From NCBI RefSeq assembly GCF_900699765.1, contig NZ_CAADHO010000006.1, forward strand, positions 103,770 through 167,769: DNA of 64,000 bases. The letters are read 5' to 3'. The notes under the pieces are model-generated. The model searched no databases and was not told the origin of the DNA. It saw nothing but the letters and a program-made list of their open reading frames with translations. This document shows, in pieces, positions 52,893-63,020 of the stretch; positions within the stretch are counted from its first letter, which is position 1, and each line of letters starts with the position of its first letter. A program made the position numbers and the translations under genes. This stretch comes from Desulfoluna butyratoxydans. Its GTDB lineage: Bacteria; Desulfobacterota; Desulfobacteria; Desulfobacterales; Desulfolunaceae.

Positions 52893-53929
52893 TGTATCTG
52901 GATGTTAGCGCAGTCACAAAACACTTCGGGGAGACCTGTGTGGCCCGCAAGGTCGGTTTTTCCCTTGGCCGGGGCGAGCTCGGGGCCCTTCTGGGGCCCA
53001 GCGGCTGTGGCAAGACCACCTTGCTCCGCATGATCGCCGGGTTTGAAGAACCGGACGACGGGGCCGTCTACCTGGGCGGCCGACCCTTGTGGGACGAGGG
53101 CAAAGGCCTTGCCGCCGAAGATCGGAAGATCGGCATGGTGTTTCAGGATTATGCCCTGTTTCCCCATCTCACCGTCCGGGAAAACATCGCCTTCGGCATG
53201 CAGGGCACCGGCAGGGCAGAACGCCGGGAGACCATCGGCGAACTCCTTGAGGTCACCGGCCTTGCCGGGGCGGAGAACCGCTACCCCCACGAACTCTCCG
53301 GCGGCCAGCAGCAGCGGGTGGCCCTGGCCCGGGCCATCGCCCCCAAGCCCCGGTGCCTGCTCATGGACGAGCCTTTTTCCAACCTGGACGTCACCTTAAG
53401 GGAGAGCCTCTCGGCCGAGGTGCGGGAGATCCTCAAGCGCTTCGGCATCACCGCCCTCATGGTGACCCACAACCAGCACGAGGCCTTTGCCATGGCCGAT
53501 CGCATCGGGGTGATGATGGGCGGCACCATTCTCCAGTGGGACACCCCCGAGGGGCTGTACCACGCCCCGAAGGACCTTGACGTGGCCCGGTTTATCGGGG
53601 AAGGGAGCCTCCTTACCGGGACCCTCTCCCCGGACGGGACCCTGGATTTTGGTCTGGGCGCTTTGTCCGTGGGGGACACGCCGGGTATGGAATCTGCTAA
53701 GCGGGTCCGGGTTTTTGTGCGGCCCGAGGCGATTCGCATCGCCCCTTCCGGTGACGGGGCGTTGGCGCGGCTGGAGAAGAGTTGCTTTCGAGGCCCGGGC
53801 CGCAGTTGCCTGTTCACATTGCCCTCGGGGGAGCGGGTCAAGGTCGAGGCCGGTCCCCGGTGCTCCCTTCTGGAGGGAGAAACCTACGGCCTGGGTGTGG
53901 ACAGAAACGGGGTTTCCGTTTTTCCCTGA
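52889..53929 (+). CDS. Iron ABC transporter ATP-binding protein (FbpC-type)
   Basis: A 346-residue ATPase. Walker A is GPSGCGKTT (about 36-44), signature LSGGQQQRVALARA (about 134), Walker B LLMDEPFSNLD, and switch His in VTHNQHEA. A C-terminal TOBE-like domain follows (VRVFVRPEAIRI). It powers import of iron by the permease. The start ATG overlaps the permease stop, so translation is coupled. Confidence 0.94.
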   Translation: MMYLDVSAVTKHFGETCVARKVGFSLGRGELGALLGPSGCGKTTLLRMIAGFEEPDDGAVYLGGRPLWDEGKGLAAEDRKIGMVFQDYALFPHLTVRENIAFGMQGTGRAERRETIGELLEVTGLAGAENRYPHELSGGQQQRVALARAIAPKPRCLLMDEPFSNLDVTLRESLSAEVREILKRFGITALMVTHNQHEAFAMADRIGVMMGGTILQWDTPEGLYHAPKDLDVARFIGEGSLLTGTLSPDGTLDFGLGALSVGDTPGMESAKRVRVFVRPEAIRIAPSGDGALARLEKSCFRGPGRSCLFTLPSGERVKVEAGPRCSLLEGETYGLGVDRNGVSVFP

Positions 53930-54257
53930 CGAAGCACCTCTTTACTAACGGGTTCCTCTTTCCTCATGTTTTCTCATTATGTATAATGACGGCTCTCAAT
54001 GTCTGACCATTGAAAAATGAAGATCCGTTGTCATATTGTGACCGTGAACCCGGGCCATGATGTGGCGGCGGGTTCGTTCTGAGCGGTTTGCTCCCTGCCT
54101 GGCCCCATGGTCGATTCCATCGCCGGTATATCCTGTGAGTTACCGGAAGACCCCTTCCACGATGCCGTCCCGTCGGCTGGCCCGGATCTGTAATCCCCTC
54201 AGATGTCCTCAGAGGGCATCAACGCCCTATCTATACCTGGAAAAGAGGAGATAACCT
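53930..54257. other. Spacer before pntA with possible -10 element
   Basis: No gene. TATAAT at 53982-53987 is a good -10 but the -35 (TTTCCT) is poor. If used, the pntAB leader would be about 265 bases. Confidence 0.35.
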
Positions 54258-55824
54258 GTGAACATTGGTATTCCCAGAGAGACCCACGACGACGAGAAAC
54301 GGGTGGCAGCCACGCCGGAGAGCGTGAAGACCCTGATCCGCCTGGGGTACGACGTGTCCGTGGAATCCGGTGCCGGAGAGGCCGCCGGATTCGTTGACGG
54401 CGCCTATGAGGCCGCCGGTGCGGCACTAACCGACGCAGAGGCGGTGTGGACCGCCTCGGACATGGTGCTCAAGGTGCGGCCCCCGGCCCTTGCCGAGGCA
54501 GAGCAGATGAAAGAGGGGGCCGCCCTGGTCGCCTTTGTCCAGCCCGCTGTGAACCCCGAACTGGTGGAGTTGCTGAAAACCAGACGAATCACCGCCCTTG
54601 CCATGGACCAGGTGCCGCGCATCACCCGTGCCCAGAAGCTCGATGCCTTAAGCTCCATGGCCAACATCGCCGGGTACCGGGCCGTGGTGGAAGCGGCCGG
54701 GGCCTTCGGGCGCTTTTTCACCGGCCAGGTCACGGCCGCAGGCAAGGTGCCTCCGGCAACGGTTCTGGTCATCGGGGCCGGGGTGGCCGGGCTTTCGGCC
54801 ATCGGCACCGCAGGGGGCTTAGGGGCCGTGGTGCGGGCCTTTGACACCCGCCCGGAGGTCAAAGAGCAGGTGGAGAGCATGGGCGCGTCCTTTCTCCTGC
54901 TGGACGTGGCCGAGGAGGGCAGCGGTACCGGCGGGTACGCCAAGGAGATGAGCAAGGCCTTTATCGAGGCGGAGATGGCTTTGTTTGCCGAGCAGGCAAA
55001 GGAGGTGGACATCATCGTCACCACCGCCATGATCCCCGGGAAAAAAGCCCCGGTCCTCATCACCAAAGAGATGGTGGCCTCCATGAAGCCCGGGAGCGTC
55101 ATCGTGGATCTGGCCGCCGAACAGGGGGGCAACTGCGAGCTCACCGAACCCGGTGCGGCCGTGGTGAAGGAGGGGGTCACCCTCATCGGCTATACGGACA
55201 TGGTGAGCCGCCTGGCCAACCAGGCCAGCCGCCTCTACGCCACCAACCTCACCCACCTTCTGGACAACCTCACCCCGGACAAAGGCGGGGAGGCAGCCTT
55301 CGACATGGAGGACGAGGTGGTACGCGGCATGATGGTCACCAAAGACGGGGAGGTCACGTGGCCGCCCCCCGCCCCCAAGGCCTCGGGTCCGGCGCCCCAG
55401 GCCCCCACGCCTGAGCCGGAGGCCCCTGCCCCGGAACCGAACGCCATGAAGAAGGCCTGGCGGCGCTGGTGGCCCCAGGTGATGCCCTTTGTCCTGCTGG
55501 CCGCAGGCGGTTTTTTTCTTTATGAGATGGGCACGGTGGTGCCCCAGGCGTTTCTGCAGCACATGACGGTATTTGTTTTGGCCTGCTTTGTGGGGTACAT
55601 GGTGATCTGGAACGTCACCCCCTCCCTTCACACGCCCCTCATGAGCGTCACCAATGCCATCAGCGGCATCATCGTCATCGGGGCGCTCCTGCAGATCTCC
55701 GGGCCTTTTTTCAGCTTGAAGACCTGGCTGGCGGCCTTTGCCGTTCTTATCGCCACCATCAACGTGTTCGGAGGTTTTTTCGTGACCCAGCGCATGCTGA
55801 AGATGTTCAGGAAAGGAGGCGACA

Positions 55825-55832
<8 letters not shown>
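54258..55832 (+). CDS. pntA: NAD(P) transhydrogenase subunit alpha
   Basis: A 524-residue proton-translocating transhydrogenase subunit. Residues 1-375 form the NAD(H)-binding domain, related to alanine dehydrogenase: [20 protein letters not shown] and [22 protein letters not shown] proline-rich linker (about 375-395) leads to four membrane helices. Length matches the fused E. coli type (510). It passes hydride from NADH to NADP with proton flow. The GTG start at 54258 has AGAGGAG upstream. pntB overlaps by 8 bases. Confidence 0.96.
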
Positions 55833-57213
<1,381 letters not shown>

Positions 57214-57270
57214 CAGCAAAACGAAGGTGCCTCCTTTAAGGGGGGCACCCGCATACTCTGTTGTTTGGAA

Positions 57271-57306
57271 AAGGGGATCGGCCGAAACAGGCCGGTCCCC
57301 TTTTTT
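57271..57306 (+). terminator. Rho-independent terminator after pntB
   Basis: GGGGATCGGCC pairs with GGCCGGTCCCC around GAAACA, followed by TTTTTT. A smaller GGTGCCTCC/GGGGGCACC hairpin lies just upstream. Confidence 0.93.
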
Positions 57307-57832
57307 ATGTGCCCGCTTCACTGGCCGGAGAGCCCTGGTCCCCGCTTTTTAACGCGACACAATCTCCACCCGTTTTTGGGGGCGGCTGGTATTTTTGACT
57401 GTTTCTCCTGAACAAAACAAGAAATATGCCGATCGGCATCGCTCGCAAAGATTTAAAAATACAGCAAAAATCAATTCCGGTATTTCGGAGTTAAAAAAAG
57501 TGAAACAGATGGAATAAATTTTCTTGACACGCCTTTTTTGCTCTGCCATAAAGCGCCACACGTTGTGTGGGTGCCGTGGTCCATATCCCTTTGGATTACG
57601 GTGTTTTCCTTGATATCCTTTTGCCCGTACGGAGCGCCTATTCCGTGCATCTTATGCCGTTATCCGACAGGGTGGGTCCCACAGCTCGAACCGCCCGATT
57701 ATCCATTTGATAAGTTGATCTGATTTTTGAAAATTGACTCACCATTTTTAGGGATCCGGCAGCGTTGACGCGATATGTTTCGCGCCTTCCGTTGCATGGC
57801 CTGCAGGATCCGGTGCGTCTGGAGGTTCAGCC
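57307..57832. other. AT-rich upstream region of YitT-family gene
   Basis: No gene. The region 57380-57530 is markedly more AT-rich than its surroundings and leads to a good sigma-70 promoter at 57524. The leader to the start codon would be about 270 bases. Confidence 0.5.
57524..57552 (+). promoter_or_regulatory. Candidate sigma-70 promoter
   Basis: TTGACA (57524-57529), exact 17-base spacer, CATAAA (57547-57552). Confidence 0.6.
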
Positions 57833-58690
57833 ATGCTCAAGAAAGATTTCACCTACTCCGTCTTCTGGAACTGTTTTCTCATTATTTTCGGAACCCTGAT
57901 CTACGTGATCGGGCTCAAAGGGATTGCCGACCCCCACAGCTTCGTGCCCGGAGGTCTTTTCGGCCTCGCCTTTTATCTTTACTACCTGTCCGACTGGATG
58001 AACCCGGGGATCATCTTCGCCCTGCTGAACATTCCCATGTTCATTGTGGGCAGGATGTGCATCAGCGGGCGCTTTCTGGCCTACAGCTTTCTGGCCATGG
58101 TGGTCTCCTCGGTTACCTACAACTTCATCCAGGTGGACCTGGGCATCGTGAATCAGCTTTATGCGGCGGTGACCTGCGGGGTGTTTGTGGGGATCGGGTC
58201 CGGCATCGTGCTGAGGTCCCTGGGGTCCAACGGCGGACTGGACATTATCGCGGTGACCCTCTACCAGAAGTTCAACGTGGGCCTCGGCAAGTTTTACATC
58301 ATCTTCAACGTGGTGCTCTACAGCTTCAGTTTTGCCACCATGAACACCGACCTGGTCATCGCCTCCATCATTTCGGTGTTCGTCACCTCCGTGAGCATGG
58401 ACTATGCCCTGTCCATGTTCAACCAGAGGAAGATGGTCCTGGTGGTCACGGAGAAGCCGGAGTGTATTTCAAAGGAGATCATCGACAAGCTCAAGATCAG
58501 CACCACCTTTTTAAACGGCCAGGGCGCCTACACCGGTCGGGACAAGAAGATCCTCATGACCGTGATCAACAATATCCAGCTCAAGCGCCTGGAGGAGATC
58601 GTTTTCACCAAGGACGAGGAGGCTCTCTTTATCGTGGAGAACACCTTCAGCGTCATCGGTGCCAATTTTTCCAAACGGAAGGTCTACTAA
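57833..58690 (+). CDS. YitT family membrane protein (DUF161/DUF2179)
   Basis: A 285-residue protein. Five or six membrane helices fill residues 10-200 (FLIIFGTLIYVIGLKGIADP, then FVPGGLFGLAFYLYYL). GSNGGLDIIAVTLYQKFNVGLGKFY is a family landmark. The C-terminal cytoplasmic DUF2179 domain runs from about 205 (MVLVVTEKPECISKEIID, TGRDKKILMTVINNIQLKRL, DEEALFIVENTFSVIG). Transport function is suspected but the substrate is unknown. Terminator 80 bases after the stop. Confidence 0.9.
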   Translation: MLKKDFTYSVFWNCFLIIFGTLIYVIGLKGIADPHSFVPGGLFGLAFYLYYLSDWMNPGIIFALLNIPMFIVGRMCISGRFLAYSFLAMVVSSVTYNFIQVDLGIVNQLYAAVTCGVFVGIGSGIVLRSLGSNGGLDIIAVTLYQKFNVGLGKFYIIFNVVLYSFSFATMNTDLVIASIISVFVTSVSMDYALSMFNQRKMVLVVTEKPECISKEIIDKLKISTTFLNGQGAYTGRDKKILMTVINNIQLKRLEEIVFTKDEEALFIVENTFSVIGANFSKRKVY

Positions 58691-58771
58691 AGGAAGGGAG
58701 AGGCACAAGCAGGGATACCTGAAAGGGCCACCGCCAGCTAACCGGCGACGGATCTTGAGGGTTTTGTATAT

Positions 58772-58803
58772 GGGCGGCGGGCCCTTGGCCCGCCGCCCTT
58801 TTT
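58772..58803 (+). terminator. Rho-independent terminator after YitT-family gene
   Basis: GGGCGGCGGGCC pairs with GGCCCGCCGCCC around a 3-base loop, followed by TTTTT. Confidence 0.93.
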
Positions 58804-58836
58804 GGTTGTTACACTGTAACTGTTCAGCTTAAAATT

Positions 58837-59008
58837 GCCTGCGGCGGCCCTGCCGGGGGCCAAACTTTTGCCCGATTTTATGAGTCGGGTTTGACAAACA
58901 GGTCTTAAGTAAGCCTTACAGGCTACGCCGAAACAATGTCGACATTTTCGCACGCCTTAGAAGCGTTTTTTGCGGAGCTTTTTTTTAAAAAAGCGACCCG
59001 CCGGAGGC
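58837..59008. repeat. Family A element, complete
   Basis: GCCTGCGGCGGCCCTGCCGG, then AAACTTTTGCCCGATTTTAT with GAGTCGGGTTTGACAAACAG, centre CTACGCCGAAACAAT, then GCGGAGCTTTTTTTTAAAAA and CCGCCGGAGGC. Lies between convergent genes. Confidence 0.82.
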
Positions 59009-59025
59009 ATCGCTGAATAGTGACG

Positions 59026-60867
59026 TTACACTTTGAATTTTCCCACCAGGGATTTGAGTTCTTCGGCGGATCTGGCCTGGTCGGCGGTGCCGGTGTTGAC
59101 GCGGGCGCTGCGGGTGGCCACATCGCCGATGAGCTGGTTGACCTCGGCAATGTCCGTGGCGATTTCCCCGGCCACGGTGGCGTTCTGGGCGATGTTGGAG
59201 TTGACGTCGTCGACCCCCTGGGCCGCCTGGTTGACGTTTTCGGCGATCTCCCGGGTGGTGGCGGACTGCTCTTCCACGGCCGCGGCAATGGCCCCCACCA
59301 TCTCATTGACGTTGTGGATGGACTTGTTGATCTCGTTGATGTCCCGCACCGTGCCTGAAGCCGACCGCTGGTTGGTTTCGATCTTTTCCCGGATCTCCTG
59401 GGTGGCCCGTGCCGTGAGCTCGGCAAGCTCCTTGATCTCCGAGGCCACCACGGCAAACCCCTTGCCCGCGTCCCCGGCCCGGGCTGCCTCGATGGTGGCG
59501 TTGAGGGCCAGGAGCTTGGTCTGCTCGGAGATGTCGGTGATGGTTTCCACCACCTTGCCGATCTCCTGGGCGGAGGTGCCCAGCTCTTCCACCTGGGTGG
59601 AGGCGCTGTTGGCCTGGCCCACGGCCAGGCCGGTTGCCTGGCTGGCCTCTTCGGAGTTGCGGGCGATCTCGCCCAGGGAGCCTGTCATCTCTTCGGTGGC
59701 CGCGGCGATCATGGCGATGTTGGCTGCGGTCTGCTCCATGGTGGCGGCAATGGCGGTGAAGTGGCTGCTCATCTCGTCGGCGGCGCCGGCAACGGTGGTG
59801 GACTTGCCGGACATGGCCTCGGTGTCCGTGGACATGCCATGGGACAGGTCGGAAAGCCCGCTGGAGGCGGACAGGAGGGTGCCTGCGTTGTCGTTGATCT
59901 GGCGGATCATCTCCTGGAGCTGGCCGATGAAGGTGTTGAACCACCGGGAGAGTTCCCCCACCTCGTCGCGGCTGGTGACTTCAAGGCGGGTGGTGAGGTC
60001 CCCGTCCCCTTCGGCGATGTCTTTGAGGCCGTCCACCACGCGGTTCACAGGGCGGGTGATGAGGCGGGCCACATACCAGGCAACGGCCAGGGCCACGGCC
60101 GCGGAGAGCAGGCCGATGGCGAAAAAGAGGCGGGTCATGCGGGAGGCGTTTTTCCGGGTGGCAGCCCCGGCGGCAAACACCTGGCGCCGGTTGGTTTCGA
60201 TGAGGTGCTCCTGATCGTTGATGTGGGCCTTTTTGCCTTCGATATCGGCGATGGCCTGCTGGATCCGGTTCTCCTGGATGGCCTGGAGTTCGGCGATGAT
60301 GCCCCGGACCTCGGTGAAGGCCTTGAAGGCCGAGCCGGTGTCGCTGGCTTTTCTTGCGAAACGGAGTTTCCCCGGGGTGTTGGCCAGGACGAATACCCGC
60401 TGGCTTTTTTTCTGCCAGTGCTCAAAGCGCTCCGTGAACCGGGAATAAAGGGCCTGGGTCTCCTCGGTGTCGAATTTGGCCGAGGCCTTCTGCATGTTTG
60501 CCTCGGTCTCCTCCATGCTGAGGCGGCTTGCCTCCTGGGCGGCCTTGATCTCTGACGGCTCGCTGGCCACCAGGGACATCTTTTCCGCGATGGCGGCCTG
60601 GGTGATGTCCCGGTCTGCTTTCATCATGGCCTTGATGCTTGCCTGGAGTTCCTGGAGCTGCGGGATGTCCCTGTTGATGAGGGGCAGCATGTCGTCGGTG
60701 ATCAAGGGCAGGATCTGTTGCTCGATGAGCCCTGAAAACTGATTGGTTACGATGTCGTTGAGGTCATCCGACAAGATTCCCAGGGCCCACCTGCCGAGGC
60801 CGATCAGCAGGAACAGGGAAAACACGGGGACGCCGATGATGAGGATGCACTTTCGATTTAAGCTCAC
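59026..60867 (-). CDS. Methyl-accepting chemotaxis protein
   Basis: A 613-residue chemoreceptor. Membrane helix 1 is at about 8-27. The ~210-residue periplasmic part is predicted helical and has no Cache or PAS motif I recognise. Helix 2 is near 240-262 ([19 protein letters not shown]), followed by HAMP and the signalling hairpin with the conserved tip ([27 protein letters not shown]). There is no C-terminal NWETF-like pentapeptide. A GTG start at 60867 has AGGAG eight bases upstream. It follows a gene for a secreted sensor-like protein on the same strand, which may supply the ligand-binding part. Confidence 0.93.
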   Translation of the reverse strand: MSLNRKCILIIGVPVFSLFLLIGLGRWALGILSDDLNDIVTNQFSGLIEQQILPLITDDMLPLINRDIPQLQELQASIKAMMKADRDITQAAIAEKMSLVASEPSEIKAAQEASRLSMEETEANMQKASAKFDTEETQALYSRFTERFEHWQKKSQRVFVLANTPGKLRFARKASDTGSAFKAFTEVRGIIAELQAIQENRIQQAIADIEGKKAHINDQEHLIETNRRQVFAAGAATRKNASRMTRLFFAIGLLSAAVALAVAWYVARLITRPVNRVVDGLKDIAEGDGDLTTRLEVTSRDEVGELSRWFNTFIGQLQEMIRQINDNAGTLLSASSGLSDLSHGMSTDTEAMSGKSTTVAGAADEMSSHFTAIAATMEQTAANIAMIAAATEEMTGSLGEIARNSEEASQATGLAVGQANSASTQVEELGTSAQEIGKVVETITDISEQTKLLALNATIEAARAGDAGKGFAVVASEIKELAELTARATQEIREKIETNQRSASGTVRDINEINKSIHNVNEMVGAIAAAVEEQSATTREIAENVNQAAQGVDDVNSNIAQNATVAGEIATDIAEVNQLIGDVATRSARVNTGTADQARSAEELKSLVGKFKV

Positions 60868-60951
60868 GTTATTTTTCTCCTGGAAAATCTCCCGGTGCAG
60901 TCGGTTGCGGACCGCCCGGAGCGTCATACCGCCCCGGGCGGCCCGAGGGCA

Positions 60952-61557
60952 TTAAAGTTTGTCGAGGAATACACCCACGAGGACTCCGCCCACCACGGTG
61001 CCGTCTTCGTCGATGAGGGGAAGGGCCACGTGCTGGAGCTGCGTGTTTTCGGCCTTGTCGAACTTCACGGGGCCGACCTCGATGCTCTGGTCCTTGACGG
61101 TGCGTTTGTACTTGCCTTCATCTCCCTGCCAGTAGTCGTTGGGGGTTCTGTGGGAGCCCACCGTTGCGCCCTGGTTGTCGAAGGCAAAGCCCTTGGCCAT
61201 GGCCGGGGTCCGGTTGGCCAGGGCCTGGAGCGCCTTGCCGCAGTCGTTGGTCAGGAGCTCTTCCATGATGGGGAGCTCCTCTTCGGCTTCCTGCCACTCT
61301 TCGTCGATCTTCTGGATCTCGGCTAAGGTGGTGCCCTTGGCGTTGCTTGCCTTGGCCGCATCCACGAGCTCTTTGGTGACGCACAAGGGGATCAGGGTGG
61401 TTTTGGTAAAGGCTTTCAAGGCATCTGAGCCTTTGGGGGCGGCGTCGATGTCCTTGGCGACCTTGGCCAGCATCGCTTCAACGGCGGGGTTGGCGGTGCA
61501 GAGGCCGGGAAGGCCCAGGAACAGGGCGATGACAAGGATTGAAATGCATTTTTTCAT
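60952..61557 (-). CDS. Secreted single-domain sensor-like protein (Cache-like)
   Basis: A 201-residue protein with a signal peptide of about 22 residues (MKKCISILVIALFLGLPGLC). The mature part resembles the ligand-binding domains of some receptors and kinases: a helical N-terminal part with two cysteines, then TPAMAKGFAFDNQG, PNDYWQGDEGKY and a C-terminal beta part (HVALPLIDEDGTVVGGVLVG). That last stretch is typical of Cache/PDC-type folds. It has no transmembrane or output domain. It lies between the MBL-hydrolase and MCP genes in one operon. Assignment to a named family is uncertain. Confidence 0.72.
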   Translation of the reverse strand: MKKCISILVIALFLGLPGLCTANPAVEAMLAKVAKDIDAAPKGSDALKAFTKTTLIPLCVTKELVDAAKASNAKGTTLAEIQKIDEEWQEAEEELPIMEELLTNDCGKALQALANRTPAMAKGFAFDNQGATVGSHRTPNDYWQGDEGKYKRTVKDQSIEVGPVKFDKAENTQLQHVALPLIDEDGTVVGGVLVGVFLDKL

Positions 61558-61596
61558 GGGGGGTCCTTTTCCGTGAATCGGTTTTATTCCATTTTA

Positions 61597-62520
61597 TCAA
61601 TAGGTGATCACGCGGCCGGCGCCCAGGGGCTTGACCACCTTGTCTCCATAGACTTTGCGAAAATGGGCGATGGCGTTTTCTCCGGTGCAGTGACCGCCGT
61701 AAAACGTAAACCCTTTGGCTTTAACGGCGTCGGTGTATGCCACGGCTTTTTCCAGCACGTCAGGGGATGCCTTTTTCAGGTGTAGTCCGCCCACCACCGA
61801 GAGGATCTTCTCATTGGGGAATTTTTTCTTGATGGCCTTGAGGATGTTGATGTAGCCGGCATGGCCGCACCCGAAGACGGCAACGATGCCCTTGGGGGTC
61901 TTGATGGCCAGGGTGGCGTCGTCGATGATGGGGCAGGGGCCGGTGCCGTCTTCGTTGAAGAATTTACCCTGGATGGGCTGGTAGCTGCCCGCCTCCCTGG
62001 GGACGTCCGTGAAAAAGTAGAGGCCCTCGTCCAGCTCGGTGACGTTGTTGATGGGCTTGAAGGTGGCCTGGGTGTATTTGCGTGCCAGGTAGGGCATCCC
62101 GCAGATGCGGACCGGTGCGCCTTTTTTGACACCGTACTGCTTGTGCCAGATGTAGGGGTGTCCGTAGACCGGGGGTGCCCCTTTGAGGCGGGGGTAGAAG
62201 GTGAGGCCGCCGGTGTGGTCGTCGTGGCCGTGGCTGATGGCGATGCCGGAGAGGTCGTCCAGGCTGATGCCCATGCGCTCGGCGTTTTCAAGGTAGATGT
62301 TGGTGGTGCCGGTGTCCAGCAGCCAGTGATGCCCGTTGGGCAGCTCAATGGAGATGGAGACGCCGTGCTCCGTGGCAAAACCGTCGGCGGCCGCCTTGTC
62401 GTCACACAGGACGGAGAGCTTCAACGGCTGGGCGGCAAAGGCTCCGGTAACCGTGGTCAACAGGATGGTGAGGGCTGTCAGGATAGAAACGATGATCGTG
62501 TTTCTGAGATAATTTTGCAT
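61597..62520 (-). CDS. Exported metallo-beta-lactamase-fold hydrolase
   Basis: A 307-residue protein with a signal peptide (VSILTALTILLTTVTGAFAA). The metal motif is SHGHDDHTGGL (about 93-103), with GCGHAGYINIL and GGHCTGENA further on. The group resembles MBL proteins annotated as dihydropterin-ribofuranosylaminobenzene phosphate synthase-like, but here it is exported, so the substrate is likely periplasmic and unknown. ATG 62520 has AGGAG upstream. It is the first gene of an operon with the sensor-like protein and the MCP. Confidence 0.87.
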   Translation of the reverse strand: MQNYLRNTIIVSILTALTILLTTVTGAFAAQPLKLSVLCDDKAAADGFATEHGVSISIELPNGHHWLLDTGTTNIYLENAERMGISLDDLSGIAISHGHDDHTGGLTFYPRLKGAPPVYGHPYIWHKQYGVKKGAPVRICGMPYLARKYTQATFKPINNVTELDEGLYFFTDVPREAGSYQPIQGKFFNEDGTGPCPIIDDATLAIKTPKGIVAVFGCGHAGYINILKAIKKKFPNEKILSVVGGLHLKKASPDVLEKAVAYTDAVKAKGFTFYGGHCTGENAIAHFRKVYGDKVVKPLGAGRVITY

Positions 62521-63020
62521 AAATTTTCTCCTTGACTCAATATTGCACATGTTTATCGAAAGGGTCACTGGCTTCAGGGCTCTATCTGCTGTTGTCAGGG
62601 CCGGGTTCATGGTTGATTCTATGTGAGAGTCGAATAGAAATTAGTTCGGATGAACCTAAGATTTCTTTAGAGGAAAATGGAAGGTATTGATCCTTCCAGG
62701 GGAAGATGTGCCTTTTTGTGCCTGGGGCGCTGCGAAGATATAAAGTTAACTTGAAAGGTTACCGGGGTGGTTTCGTGGGGCGTGTGTGTGTCCGTGGATT
62801 CACTTTTTGGGCGGGGTTATGTTACCTGTTGGGCCTTTTTGAAAGATTTGTTGTTCGGAATTGTGCCTTGTGAGGGAGCAAAGTTAGCCAGCGGCAGGGG
62901 GGACATTTCCACAGGAAGGGTTCCCTCACGCGGTGTGGATTCCACAATGACATTTTTGGGTTTCCGTCGTACAATATGTGTGTCATCTCGCTGAATACGG
63001 ATACAAAACGGAGGTGAGCC
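62521..63020. other. Divergent intergenic region
   Basis: Between the MBL operon and the YhdH-type gene. Holds the promoter at 62947. A 75-codon frame at 62767-62994 has no ribosome site or recognisable product. Confidence 0.5.
62947..62975 (+). promoter_or_regulatory. Candidate sigma-70 promoter for YhdH-type gene
   Basis: ATGACA (5 of 6 to TTGACA), exact 17-base spacer, TACAAT (62970-62975). Start expected about 38 bases before the ATG. Confidence 0.65.

Noticed and set aside
62767..62994. 75-codon plus-strand frame
   Set aside because: It overlaps the promoter of the YhdH-type gene and has no ribosome site or family match.
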